Positions 1 through 11,484 of a DNA stretch of 64,000 bases are shown here, piece after piece; position 1 is the first letter of the stretch, and each line of letters starts with the position of its first letter. Position numbers and translations under genes: made by a program. Location of the stretch: positions 7,936,413 to 8,000,412 of the forward strand of contig JAJEKV010000003.1 in NCBI GenBank assembly GCA_021234155.1, given 5' to 3'. This DNA comes from Isoetes taiwanensis (Eukaryota; Streptophyta; Lycopodiopsida; Isoetales; Isoetaceae). The notes under the pieces were generated by a model. It was not told the DNA's origin. It made no database searches and was given only the letters and a program-made list of their open reading frames with translations.

Positions 1-1258
1 CTTCAAGAACCATATTCCACGTAATCATATCTGGTTGCTCAAAGCTTCCTCATACTAATTTCAAATAGCCAATTTGAAACATTGTCGCCTCGCCAATTTC
101 TATCAAGCTAATGTTCATGTTTTATAAGCACTTGCCTGGATATGAATTGTGGGCGCAGGAGCTCTTGAGGCTTTGCTTGGGGGGCTACAAAATTGGACCG
201 GTGAAGGCGCTGCATTGGAGAGCCATGATGGCGTCGTTTACTAAAAGCTGCAGATTCGGGCTGCTTGACCAAGTTGGATTGTAAATCTGGATATTGAGCT
301 CAAATGCTTTGGCACAATCAGATACATGAGCTGGTGTCCATGATGCCATTGTCAACTTCCAACTTGTGAATGAAACATATGGTTGAGAATGTGAGCAAGA
401 TACCACCTTACGGCAATAGAAGCGGCATCATCTTATTTAAAGGCATCACGTTGCATAGACAACATCAAGCGAGAATGCATTTCTTGAATGTGCAAATTCA
501 GACCGTTTAAACTATAAAAGTGTGTGAGGCTGAACATTGTTCTTAAGACAAAACCAAGACTTGGACTCCTACAACCTAAATATATCAAAAGTACCATAGA
601 TACTCTGTCGAATGCTATGAGTATCGCAAGCATAAGATGAAAAGTGCAATGTGGTTTCTTGTTCTTGTTGCAATGGATTGAAATAACATGGAATAGGCAA
701 GGAGGCTGGTTCTAAAAACGACCTCTGTCTCAATCCCTAAATATCAATTTATCATCTCTAAAATCCATAAAGTGGCTAGAAGTAGATGGAAGCTACGCTT
801 TCGTTGCATACCAAGAGAAAAGCAACAAACAATGACAAAGTGAAAGGGCAAGCTTTACACGGCAAGATGTTGTTTTGAAGGCTTCTTGGGTGATCTTGCC
901 CGCGGATCTAAGGCTCCTCAAAAGATAATGATAAATAGTCGGCCTCTTTGAGGATCGGAAGAATCACCTTCTGATGGTATGAGTAGTATGATGAGCTTTA
1001 CTTGAACTGGCGAAACAGTATTGGAAAGTAACCTCGGCCTGATCTATTTGCAAGCCGTAATTTTTAGCAAATCATGGGAATTTCTTGCATCGACATTTAT
1101 CAGTGACTTGTTTTGAAAAATGCAGTTACGGCCTGCTTCCTTTAGATGCAAGCTCTTCTTTTCGATTTAGTCTTTGGCGGTTGCACCAGATTGATGCCGA
1201 ACATAACCCTAAGCGCATAAACCCTAAAATGGGTTATCTCGAGCCTTGCATGTCGAGC
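1..1258. other. intergenic, no gene recognised
   Basis: AT-rich sequence with short, unsupported open frames on both strands. I see no conserved domain, no splice-linked frames and no clear repeat. Confidence 0.5.
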
Positions 1259-1319
1259 AAGAAAATACAGTTTAAAAAAAAAGGAAGTGATAAGAAAATA
1301 CAGTTTAAAAAAAAAGGAA
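1259..1319. repeat. tandem duplication of a 28 bp A-rich unit
   Basis: Two identical copies, 1259-1286 and 1292-1319, of a unit containing AAGAAAATACAG followed by a run of nine A. It looks like local slippage or a duplicated retroelement tail. Confidence 0.85.
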
Positions 1320-1876
1320 ATATATGATATGTGGGTCTAAACCATTGGATATAGGCATCAAAATTAGTTCAAGCGTATGCGCACTCTAGATATACTAATT
1401 AGTATGCCTCATCAAATACATCCATGAAATCATATAAAAACCTTTGGAAAAAAAGTACAAAAATACAAAAGAAACCCCCTGTTATTATGCTACATATTGT
1501 TCATTGTACAGCTGACTTCAATAGCAGAGATGCTTCTAGGAAGGAGATTACGTATATTCTTTTCTTTGAGATTCTAATGCCAACTACAGATGTCAATGGC
1601 TCAAAAATACATTCGTTCGTGACTTTGAACTTGTGAAAGGCCGCCCAAGGCCGATCACCTCAAATGAATAAAACTTTCTATTGTAGATGAGCAAATCAAC
1701 TGTGTCTTTAAAAAAGGTATTGCTGCGGTATTTGTGAAAAGATGGTCTATTAAGCCCACATCCTGTTAGAATAAGTTGTAGACATAAAATACTACCAGAA
1801 CAGGCTGCCCTTGTCTACAATGTCCTAATCCATCGCCAAGACAACTATCCCCACCAGTATAAGTGCCCCCAATAAT
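1320..1876. other. intergenic, nothing recognised
   Basis: AT-rich DNA without a supported gene or a strong repeat. Confidence 0.4.
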
Positions 1877-2032
1877 TCACGACTACACATGCACTACACA
1901 CACTATACTACACATACACTGCACACACTACACTATTCACAATACACCATCACGCTACATATGCACTGCACTACACACACTACACCACCACCACCACATA
2001 CATGACACAACACACAACACACGACCACTACC
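1877..2032. repeat. CA/ACT-rich low-complexity tract
   Basis: About 150 bp of degenerate (CA)n, CACTACA and (CCA)n repeats with almost no G on the plus strand. It is a decayed microsatellite. Confidence 0.85.
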
Positions 2033-2830
2033 CAACTATTAGCAACAGATGCTTTCCCTTTGGCTCCTCATTGTGAAGATTACATGCAGAATTACAACTG
2101 TGGAAATGTCCAAAAAAATTGTCATTAATCTAAAAGCAAGACATCATGGCCATTATTGTGTCTAACTTCCCAATCTTTTATATGCATAAATCATATTGTT
2201 GTATGATTATCAAACTTTCTTAAATATTTCCATTGTCTTTTTGCTTTAAATTTAACCTATGTGATTAGCCAAAGGAGAGGTTTCACCAGCATTTGAAGGA
2301 AATTTTGACTAGGGGGATGAATAAATAAATGCTGAGTGGTTTGACTAGGCTTTATGGGCATATGTGAGGGGATTCTGCACATCTATATATATAGAGGCGG
2401 CCCGTCATTAAATTCTTCTATATTTATAGGTATATCATGATATAATGCCCATTTATATGTAATATTGATCGTAGCAATTAAAATATCTAGCATAATAACG
2501 AGGGGGTTGTTTTTAAGTTTTTTTATACATTTTTCATATGGTTTTCTATGATTTGGTGGTTGTATTAGTGCAAGTGTCTTGAATAGTATTTCTAGAGTGC
2601 ACTCTTTCTCGTAGTTGATTTTTTTATCAAAAGTAAATCATGTGGTCATGATTGTACTTCCTTGCATGTTCAACAGATTTGGCATGTCTTGTGCATGAAA
2701 TTTCTTATTGCTTTTCTGTGAATTGTCCTCTAAATTTTATTCGATTGGAGTGTTATGTCCCCCCAAAAAAAGCGTTGTTGTACTATTTACTTAATAGACC
2801 ACGCTTTTCATAAAATTTAAAGGGATTAGG
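2033..2830. other. AT-rich intergenic
   Basis: No gene recognised. A short ATCTATATATATAGAGG palindrome-like stretch occurs near 2382. Confidence 0.4.
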
Positions 2831-2831
2831 C

Positions 2832-2907
2832 GTTAGGAAAAGCCTTGCCAAAAAACCTCCCAGTTTTTCTCTGTTAGGAAAACCCTTGCCAAAAACCTCC
2901 GAGTTTT
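2832..2907. repeat. direct repeat, two ~36 bp copies
   Basis: GTTAGGAAAA(G/C)CCTTGCC followed by a poly-A/CCTCC/GAGTTTT segment occurs at 2832-2868 and again at 2873-2907 with a few changes. This is a tandem duplication. Confidence 0.75.
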
Positions 2908-4994
2908 GCGTTGATGGCCCTTGAAGGTTCGGATCATGGGCCGGCGCCTAGGTTGCGGAAAAGCGTTGGAGAAAGAAAGCAAATGTATTTTCAAATCATT
3001 GGAGTAGCCATAGGGCTTGGTAGGCGTGGAGCTCATCTCCTCGATCCGCCAATTCTCTCCTCTTTGAGTCTTCAAATGGTAAGTAAGCATCCCAAGTTTT
3101 GTAAAAATGTTCCTCGACAAACTTGTTATCTAAAGCATATGATTTAAATTCTTTCCCTTATATCTCAATACTGGGTATGCAAAGCGACATGCTATCTCTA
3201 GAAACCTTTGGAAACCAACGAGAATCTAAACAATGCCTTTGGTTTGCTTCTCTGAGAAAACAAAGGGCCTCGAGTAGGCTTTGAATAATAGAAATATCTT
3301 GCAATAGGGAAGCACACTTTTGACATCGGCTACCTTACACCTTTCGGGAACAAAATTGCGGATCTGTGGGGGCTCCATGAGCCATAGCCATTGCCTTTGA
3401 ATTATTTTGCAATGATGCAAGACAATAGGATGAAACCTTCATTATGCCTTTATTATTCTTTGCATAATAAAGGCAGCGAAAATCTTAAGTAGACTTGTTA
3501 TGCAGTTGTAAGGTAAAAGGCGATAGAGCACCACGAAACAAAAAGTAGATGTAGGCTGTGGCACTTTCGGGCCGGGGCTTCAATTGGCTTATGAGCAACA
3601 TGCGGCTAGTGTACTAAAATTCGTAACTTCTGCTTGGGAAGAATGCTAATGAGCTACTTTTTCATTTCGAAAGTGGAAAGGATACTAGGAGAGGTGATGA
3701 GCACGGGGAAAATTCAGGGAAATGTAAACTTCATGGGAGGAGTGGCTTGTCTTCTGACGGATGGAAGTCATGAGACCCATTGGCATCATAGCCAAGTTCG
3801 TCATGTTTTCCTTCTCCACAGTGAATCTGAGTAAAGGTTTGCAAGAATGAGCAGGGCCGGACTTTATAAAATATGGTGTGGCAAGGATTGTTGGCGAGCT
3901 ATGGAAAGAGGTAACATGTTCCTAAGACTCTCTAATTTTGCATGAATAGTGCACAAATACACAATATATCTGCTAGAATCTAGAAATAGCGGGTTAATTT
4001 TTTTATGTTGGCTACTGCTGCTGACTTTGGCTTTTCTAGTGAATCGCCGATTTAGTTGCTTGCTCCATCAAAGCGTGTTGTTCGGGAAGAATTGAAGCAT
4101 GAATTCAACATGCAAAGGAATTTAACATGCGGTATAGACAAACAACTTGCAAGGGTGAAAAAACATGTCTTTTTTATCTTTGGTCCTTTCTAAACTTGCT
4201 CTGCAAATGTGTTAGCATATCTCTATGTCTTATTAATTTTGGAGATTACGTGAATTACATTTTGTCATAGGGATTCTTTGCATTTGCTTTCTTAAGCTTT
4301 ATTGTAGCACAAATAAGAACCATGATAACTTTGTTTGTGGCTCTTTGAAGCATTCATGCATGGTTCTCATTTACAAACTCGAGGAAAAGAAAACATGTGC
4401 AAGTTTATCTTTGAAATGTAAGTGCATCGACAGCAACACTCTAAACATTGAAAGGGGTCGCATGAAAGTTGTTTCTGTCAAGGATTAAGCCAGTTTCTTG
4501 CAATGATGACATATTCAGCACCAACACTTGGGTACTAGATTCATGTATTGCATTCCAGGTATTTGCCATTTTTCTGCAAGTTATTTGTATGAAATAATGA
4601 TTTCATGATGTTCTTAGTTATTTGTATGAAATATTAATTTCATGATGTTCTTTGACATAGGGAGCCCACAAATATTGAATCTCTTCCTCTCCAAGCAATG
4701 ATTTCCTAAAATACCAAGTATTGTTTTTGCGGCTTCTCTTCATATCTTTTTCATCAAATCATGAAATCTAACAATAAGCGGACTCTCATATAGAAATGCT
4801 CAGTGGTGAAACACCTCAACTTCATTTGTTGTTAAGCAAGTGTTTTTTGGTTGGAATATAATAATAATACAATTATGTATTTTGAACGTATACTTGTTAT
4901 ATTTTGTACGATATATGTGAAGGAATAACTTGGAGAAAAACAACGAGGATTTAGCGAGGATTTGCTTGTTTGTTCATTATTAATAAATTCTATT
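2908..4994. other. intergenic, no gene recognised
   Basis: Short open frames on both strands (for example 3226-3420 minus and 3634-3834 plus) show no domain. There is a small direct repeat of a TTATTTGTATGAAAT core near 4580-4640. Confidence 0.4.
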
Positions 4995-5180
4995 ATTACA
5001 TGCTACCAACACAACACAACTAACATACACCATCCTTATTCCCCGAACATGCTACCAACACAAACTATTAACACACAACTAACATCCCCTACACCATCCT
5101 TATGCTGAGAAGGGAACAAAAATTTTAGTTAACACAAACCATTAACACACAACTAACATTATTAACACAAACCATTGCAT
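4995..5180. repeat. AC-rich degenerate tandem repeats
   Basis: Repeated motifs ACATGCTACCAACACAA, ACACACAACTAACAT and TTAACACAAACCATT in two to four imperfect copies each. Low-complexity, non-coding. Confidence 0.75.
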
Positions 5181-5510
5181 TTGACACATTTAAATTAAAA
5201 TCCCCCTTAAACCCCCTTTGGTTTGGGTGCATATTCACCGGGGGTTCGTAGGGGCGTGAGAGCCTCAAAAATTTACAATACTGCGTACAAAATTAACACC
5301 ATTAAGTACATTCTCTCAAACCTTATAGTATTTTGCAAACCTTAATATCGATTATACAAAAACTTGTACATGCATACCCCCAAGCGAGGATGCTATATGC
5401 GGTCGGATCTTAGAATAAAGGGCAACCAATCTCGGCCGTTGATTAGAAAAAGGGGGCAAGAATCTTATCCGTTGAAATGTTATAACAAGATGCAAGGAAG
5501 GTGCATTCTT

Positions 5511-5682
5511 GGGTTGCCCCTAGGGGGGCAAACCCTCGCTTATGTGGGTTTGTGGCATATTCAAGTATATGCCGGCATATGCCTAGGATATGATGATATT
5601 TGCTCTCCAAAATTTGCCGATGGTAGGCGGCCACCATTTGCCCCGATCAATGTTGTTCGAACCGCCTAACCGACATGATGCA
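5511..5682 (+). repeat. dispersed ~180 bp repeat, copy 1
   Basis: It begins with the near-palindrome GGGTTGCCCCTAGGGGGGCA, then TGTGGCATATTCAAGTATA, a CCTAGGATAT block and an end block ACCGCCTAACCGACATGATG. Further copies lie at about 7502, 9381 and (reverse) 16198, with only moderate identity, so the family is old. It has no coding capacity and could be a small non-autonomous element. Confidence 0.75.
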
Positions 5683-7500
5683 GGCCGGTGCCATGGCAAA
5701 GCCCTGGATTCAATGATGCATTTTGTCTATGGCATTCTGATTATGGCGGCTTCTCAGGCATTGAAATTTTGAAATCTGACTTGCGTTATGGTATGCGATC
5801 TTGAAGCTTGAGCTTTGTCTGTATATAGTTTGAGATCTTGGGTCTGTGGTACGACCGTGCAGGCAAGGATTCTCAGGCATAACCCAACAGGTATTTTCTA
5901 AGTTCTCTTGCCTTCTAAGAATGGTTCGAGAAATGCTTGATCACGGGGAGACATGCCGAGAATGTGCGGTCGAGAATGTCGTAGTTTTTCTGGCATGCAT
6001 GCAAGTGCACGTGCATTGCCGCATCACTATGACATGTTGGAGGAACATGAAGCGACATACCAATTTGTGCACTTGCCAATTTATGCTTTGAAGAGGACCT
6101 CGATGCGTGATGGAAGAGATAGTATTTTTGGCTACGTTGTTGCTTTGGCTTAGTTAGCTATAGATGGGCCCGGATGTGTTCGATCAGGAGAATAATACGA
6201 GTTGCTTTCTATTAAGAAAAATAATCTCTTTTCTACTTGGGCTCTTAGGGTTTTGAATGATAGCAATTGGTTGATCTACGTGTTTACATGCTTCTTGGAT
6301 GGCGATGGGTTTTAGGGCATTGCCTAGCTTTACGATCGTTTTTTTCTACATGTGTGCTTTGTGCTCTCGCCTAGATGATATTTTCCCCAAAGCATGGTAT
6401 ATCCTAACTGCTGTGAATAATTGCATATGTGCAGTCAGCACAATAAATTCATAGGTTCTTCATAGTTGTGGTTGGTTCTTCAAGCATTGAGGCCTGCAGT
6501 GAGAAACTTTTGTGCTTTGCTTATACTTTAAGATGTAGTCTGTGGATTCATGGCAGCGCCATGTAGGGTGAATTTGATATTGTAGATTGATTATAGGCTA
6601 TGTTTGGTTTTCAAGTGATTTTATCTCACATTATTTTTTATGCCTTTCATTTTTGTAACATATAAATTTATGTGTGATTATTCAGGAAACTTCCATTTCA
6701 CCAGGATAATCATTTTTGCAAACAATCTGCTCATTCATTTCCATGAGTCTATTGGTCCAGACACCAATAAATATCTCATTTGTATTTTACGATGCAGCTC
6801 TGTCATGATGAGAGGGTCTGGAAATAACGATGCTGGTTATTTCTTTATGTTTTTACTTAATATCTAATGTTGTTTATTGGAAGTCTTTGATGTAATATTT
6901 TGGACTTATGAATGCTAATGAATTCCAAATTTGGGGTTTAAAATGCATATATCTTTGGTTCTATCTTAAAAATTTGAGTGACAATTCTCTTGAGTCTATT
7001 GACATCTAAATATGATTTGGCTAGAATTTAAAAAGGGGTCTTAAGAGGATCTACAAATATTGCACCTTTATAGCTTTCGTTTACATACATTACTCCTATA
7101 TGTTTGACAAGAGGATTGAAATAATTGAAAAGATAGAATGTTAAATAAAGAATTGTGCATTTGATCAAGGGCTAGTGCAATTCCAATTGCATTTAGAGTT
7201 AGATCCAATAAGTGAAGGCAGTGAGAATAAATTCCTTCATGGATAGAAGTATATAATACAACCTTGATGGGGAACTTGACAAAAACTAGATAAATCTTTC
7301 ATAGCTAGTGCATTTTTTTGGGGGGAATCAAGGGATTCTTAAGCAAATCCTCATAAATTTGACTCACTTCCAATTGGAAAAGCAGATTTGGCTTTTTTGA
7401 ATTTTAATTTTGATATTGCGGTGTGCCATTTGGCTGCGTTAGTTTAGGTATTAGACAAGTTTAGATGGAGGATATGCATATTAGTCTATCAATTACTTTT
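5683..7500. other. intergenic, no gene recognised
   Basis: Short open frames at 5846-6153 and 6640-6867 carry no domain I recognise and are not linked by good splice sites. AT content rises after 6600. Confidence 0.4.
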
Positions 7501-7501
7501 T

Positions 7502-7678
7502 GGGTTGCCTAAAGGGGCAAACCCTCGCTTATAATGGGTTTGTGGCATATTCAAGTATAGGCCGACATATGCCTAGGATATCTTGGTATTTGCTCCAAAG
7601 CGGCTATTGCCCGATGGCTGGCGGTCAGCCACGATTGCCGGTCGATGCTATTCAAACCGCCTAACCGGCATGATGCAG
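7502..7678 (+). repeat. dispersed ~180 bp repeat, copy 2
   Basis: Closely follows copy 1: GGGTTGCC, GGGGCAAACCCTCGC, GTGGCATATTCAAGTATA, CCTAGGATAT and the end block ACCGCCTAACCGGCATGATG. Same orientation, about 2 kb from copy 1. Confidence 0.8.
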
Positions 7679-8610
7679 TAGTCAAAGCAGACTAGAATCG
7701 GAATTTCAAGAGCTTTGTAGCTTGGAAGATCAAATTTTAGCATGTTAGATTAGGACGAAGAACTCATTCATAGAGCTTAAAATTACTTGGGCATTTTCAG
7801 GTTTTGCAAGTTTAGGGGATAGAATCGGCTTTGCAAGCTAAGATTTAAGCCCTTTGGTGAAGCTTTTCTTTGAAACATTCTAGAAGGGAAAGGATTTTTG
7901 CGAGATTTTTTGGTGATATTGAAGTAGATAGTACTAGGTTTGTCGCATTGGTTGACAAAATCGTTTTTTGTTTGCATCTTACTTTCTTTATGCGCTGCGG
8001 TCAGCAGTTCGAACTTCTGGAAGATTTTTGTATATTAATAAGATGGCATAAGCTTTTTAGCAAACTGGTAAAGCCGGGCAGTTGCAACAACTTGCAACCA
8101 CATCTTGTATCCTCTCTTTTGCATTTTTTTCCTCATATTTTCCTTGTTTCGAGTTTGCTTCACATCCAATTCTTTAAATGCAGCCATATGAAAAGTATTG
8201 ACTTGAACCCCAACGATGAGTGGGTCAATGTAAGTTCCTGTTTCGAATTCCTGTATTCTTCAGCTGAAATCTTTAAAAACAATGAATATGAATGTCTTTG
8301 GCATTTTTCATCTCTAGAAGTTTGATGAAGCACATCCTAGTCATGTAAATAAGGGGACATATATGGGATTTTCCAAAATCCGATGATAGCATTTCGAGGA
8401 GGATCATGGAGGGAGTTCCCCACATTTAAAGTATCCTAAGCCTCAAACAATCCTATAATGCTTTAGTTACATGTTCATATCATATTTTTTTCTTCCTTGA
8501 ATTTGGCTGTCAAATAACAGGAGCAGTTTACAGTTTATTACTCCATCTTAGTTGATATACATGAATAGGTTAACCATGTAATTTCTCACCTACTAAAGTT
8601 TTGTTGTAGG

Positions 8611-8808
8611 AAGATAAGACGATGTTATGAGCGCTTGGAAAAGGAAATCCCTTTGTTAGAGCATTCACATGTCAATACCGACCGCATTGCAGCAATTGCT
8701 GCAGAAGTTCAAGACCTTTTAAAACAAGGTGCATTTTTACAGGATCCTAGAGTCTATTTCCAGCTTAGAGAAGAATATAGCATGCATTATACAGACCAGA
8801 AACTCTAA
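8611..8808 (+). pseudogene. unrecognised exon-like reading frame
   Basis: A plausible acceptor (TTTTGTTGTAG) ends at 8609. It opens a frame from 8611 to a stop at 8806-8808, 65 codons, rich in charged residues and predicted helical (for example CYERLEKEIPLLEHSHVN and AAIAAEVQDLLKQG). A donor-like AAG|GTGCAT lies at 8728. A possible upstream piece near 8184-8340 reads MKSIDLNPNDEWVN with a GTAAGT donor, then KFDEAHPSHVNKGTYMGF after a CTAG acceptor. The residue composition looks like real protein rather than a chance frame, but I do not recognise the family. It may be a gene fragment of the same origin as the AP-3 delta and MBD9-like pieces 1-2 kb downstream. Confidence 0.35.
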
Positions 8809-9380
8809 ACAAGAGTTCACATGCCACCTTAAAGGCTTCTCTATTACGAGATCTCATGTAGAATGGTACGGATAAATGAAAATATAAACATCTCAAAAGT
8901 TTGATATTGCATTCGTTTTGCATTTATTATGTTGATGCCAGCTATCAATATAAGGGATTGAACTTCTTGAGCAGATTGTTGATAATAAAGTGATTGAATT
9001 TCCATTTTTTGTTATTCTTTGCTAAGTGTAGAGACTAGCTCAAGTATGCTATAACTTATGAAGATTAAAAGACTCTAAAGATATGGAAACTTTAAAGATA
9101 TTTTTTACAGATATAGTTTACACTATCTGTTCATGGATAGAAAATTAATAGTTAACACACAAATTAATAGTGATAGACAATCCTGCAATCATTATGCAAA
9201 TTTCGTTTTCAATTTTGCCTAATTTCGCTGTGCAAATTGCTCACATTTAGTGCAACAAAACATTAAACAACAAAATAATCTCTCTGTTATCGTAGCTTTT
9301 ATTTCAGTATAATCGATCCATTAATGCACTGCGTAACTATTGAACCTATCCAGAACCTATCCATGGCCTTACAACTTCAT

Positions 9381-9526
9381 GGGATAGCGGTGGCATTGCC
9401 ACCGCCTTTACCTATATTCACCTAGGATATGTTGTGACTGCTCCAAACCCATCATTCCCTGTAAACTGGCGGTCACCTACTTTATGGTCGCTCATTTTTG
9501 AAACCGCCTAATCGGAAGATGATAGG
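9381..9526 (+). repeat. dispersed ~180 bp repeat, copy 3, with hairpin
   Basis: Starts with a perfect hairpin at 9387-9405 (arms GCGGTGGCA/TGCCACCGC, one-base loop) where copies 1 and 2 have a different GC-rich near-palindrome. It then shares CCTAGGATAT, ACTGCTCCAAAC, AAACTGGCGGTCA and AAACCGCCTAA. A C/CA-rich run (9546-9572) follows. Confidence 0.7.
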
Positions 9527-9754
9527 CGCGTCGAGCTATATGGTGAAACCCACCCCCCCCCACACACACACCTGGTGAAGCCCTCAAGTCCGGCCGGTGA
9601 GGCCCACAAACACAAAGACATTGCACCAATGGGCAAAGAAAACCAAGAAAGTTTTTGCCTCCACGGAGTCTATTATATGCCCGATGCGTGTTATTCTTAG
9701 GACTCGGCTTCTACACATGAAGGCGGACCAAAAGACTAGGTAAAAAGACTATGT

Positions 9755-10327
9755 AAGAAGATTGTTGAACCAATATGTGAGCACATGAGGCGTCTGGATG
9801 CAAAATCATTGCTATGTGATTGTATAAAGATGGTATTATGCGGATTGATGGACCATCTTGGGGGCGATGGGAAGCGAAGGGCGTTTGTCGAGGAGGATGA
9901 TCAAACTTGAATTTTTTGGGCTTGCAAATGCTATTAGGATTTATGCCCGGATGTCGGATGTAGTGGTAGATAATAAAAAGTATGATTATGAAGTGCATGA
10001 ACAACGATGATCCAAGCATTCAGATGAGCGCTTTACGCTTGGTTATAGGTATGGTTTCTGATGGTAACCTGGTTGGAACTATCCAGGTGTTTATGAAGCA
10101 CATACATTCATCTGAACGTGTTTTCAGCAATGAGCTTATATCCATTGTGCTTTCTACATGCAGTAATGCATTCTATGAGTTAGTTATAGACTTTTCATGG
10201 TATGTGATGGTGCTAGCAGACATTGCTAGAATTCCTCACAGTGAAAACACACAAGGTGGAGAGTCGGTTTATAGATATTGGCTTGCGTGTCCCTTCTGTA
10301 AGAAAGAGTTGATTGACAATCTGGATG
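9755..10327 (+). pseudogene. AP-3 complex delta-adaptin fragment
   Basis: Matches the N-terminal trunk (armadillo/HEAT region) of the AP-3 delta subunit, a vesicle-coat adaptor protein. Visible blocks are IVEPICEHMRRLDAKSLL at the start, a frameshifted NFLGLQMLLGFMP block near 9910, an open stretch 9982-10260 with DPSIQMSALRLVIGMVSD, SNELISIVLSTCSNAFYEL, IDFSWYV and ARIPHSE, and FIDIGLRVPSVRK in a shifted frame near 10265-10305. The frame changes at least three times and there are stops, so this is a relic. The 5' and 3' parts of the roughly 900-residue protein are absent. It abuts an unrelated MBD9-like fragment. The family call rests on recalled motifs, not on a search. Confidence 0.75.
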
Positions 10328-10453
10328 AGTTGCCGATGGAACAAAGCAGGCATGTGCAGAACCTGAAACTCTACCCATTCAAGAGCAGCCTCAGATTCAG
10401 GATGGTCAAGCCAAAGACCAGTCAAATTCATTAAATTGGAGGCACCTTGAGAA

Positions 10454-11011
10454 GAAGGTGTATGTAAAGTCTGTGGAGTCTATAAGGATGATCATTCTGT
10501 TCTTCTATGTGATACGTCTGATGCAGAGTATCACATCCACTGCTTGACACCTCCGCTTACAAGGATCCTGGAAGGCAACTGGTACTGTCCGACGTGTATA
10601 TTTGGAAAAGAAGGAGAAGCAAAATCTTCACATGATGACAACATGCCAGATTTAAACATCTCAGAAGAAGAGTAGAAACTTCAAACTATCTTTCATCACC
10701 TCACAAGGACACTTGAAAAGAACAACTATTAGGATCTAACAGTATCAGATGTAAGTGGTTGTAGTTAATGTTTATGCGTGTAGTATAGCGATTTGGTTCC
10801 CATTTTGGCATATCTAACTGCCGTCATGCCATCTTTTTTCTTATCAGACCTTACTTTTGAAGATCCCATGTGAAAAGGCTCTTGAGACACAAAACATTCG
10901 AGAGAATTTAGAGAAGTGCCACAAATCTTCTTCAGAACTCCAGCAAAAGCTACGCTTATTAATCGTTGAACGTCCCAACTATCTTGAATCTAGTCAGCAA
11001 GATGGCGGAAG
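10454..11011 (+). pseudogene. MBD9-like PHD-finger gene fragment (2 exons)
   Basis: Exon 1 (10454-10750) encodes a PHD zinc finger close to that of plant MBD9: GVCKVCGVYKDDHSVLLCD, then YHIHCLTPPL and NWYCPTC. The fourth expected zinc ligand is Ser instead of Cys (LLCDTSDAEYH). Two in-frame stops follow, one after NMPDLNISEEE and one where family members have Trp (EKNNY-stop-DL). A good donor (GAT|GTAAGT) leads to exon 2 (10848-11011, acceptor TTATCAG, phase 0), which reads LLKIPCEKALETQNIRENLEK and ends at a GT. Retention of an intron shows it is a genomic fragment, not a processed copy. MBD9 is a large nuclear chromatin protein; only a small central part is present here. Confidence 0.75.
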
Positions 11012-11068
11012 GTCTGTTTATTTATGATTCTTGCCATATTAGATGAGTTAAATATGTGCCTCAATTTT

Positions 11069-11225
11069 AGTAGAATAGAATAGAATAGAATAGTTTTTTT
11101 AACGTCCACGAAGACCAATAGGTCATGGGACCCATACAATGGGCTAGTACAATCATTACTACTAGGATTAAAAAACCCCTGCCTCGAAAGGTTTTCAAGG
11201 GAAAAACCTTTGCAGTAATGATGAT
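11069..11225 (-). repeat. SINE-like repeat with (TATTC)n tail, copy A
   Basis: On the minus strand it reads TTTCCCTTGAAAACC, GGGGTTTTTTAATCCTAGTA, GTCCCATGACCTATTGGTCT, TTCGTGGACGTTA, then a pentameric tail of about four TATTC units (11069-11093). The same order of blocks occurs at 33594 (+), 47978 (-) and 61793 (+). A short pentamer-repeat 3' tail is typical of LINE-mobilised elements. Confidence 0.65.
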
Positions 11226-11484
11226 ACTAGACAAGCTTAGATAATGACTACTGAGGGCTCAGTAATTGCAGACGTTTATCTAGAACCTCAAGTATGTATA
11301 ATGCCAAGTCATGCACGGATGGTATTTGAGAAGTTGTAGGCGTGGAATGGAATGCTAAAGTCGACAAATGATTCGAACTATCTCAAAAGCGGGCAACTTC
11401 AGAAGAGTATGGCTTTCATTTTCAATAACACATGGCAGCGAGGCACATAGTCTCGCTTCTCGCGGCAATTGCGGCCGCTCCCAT

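Noticed and set aside
1877-2032. Regular ACACAC/CACTACA spacing considered as a CRISPR-like or regulatory array
   Set aside because: There are no constant-length spacers or repeats, and the rest of the window is plainly a plant nuclear genome.
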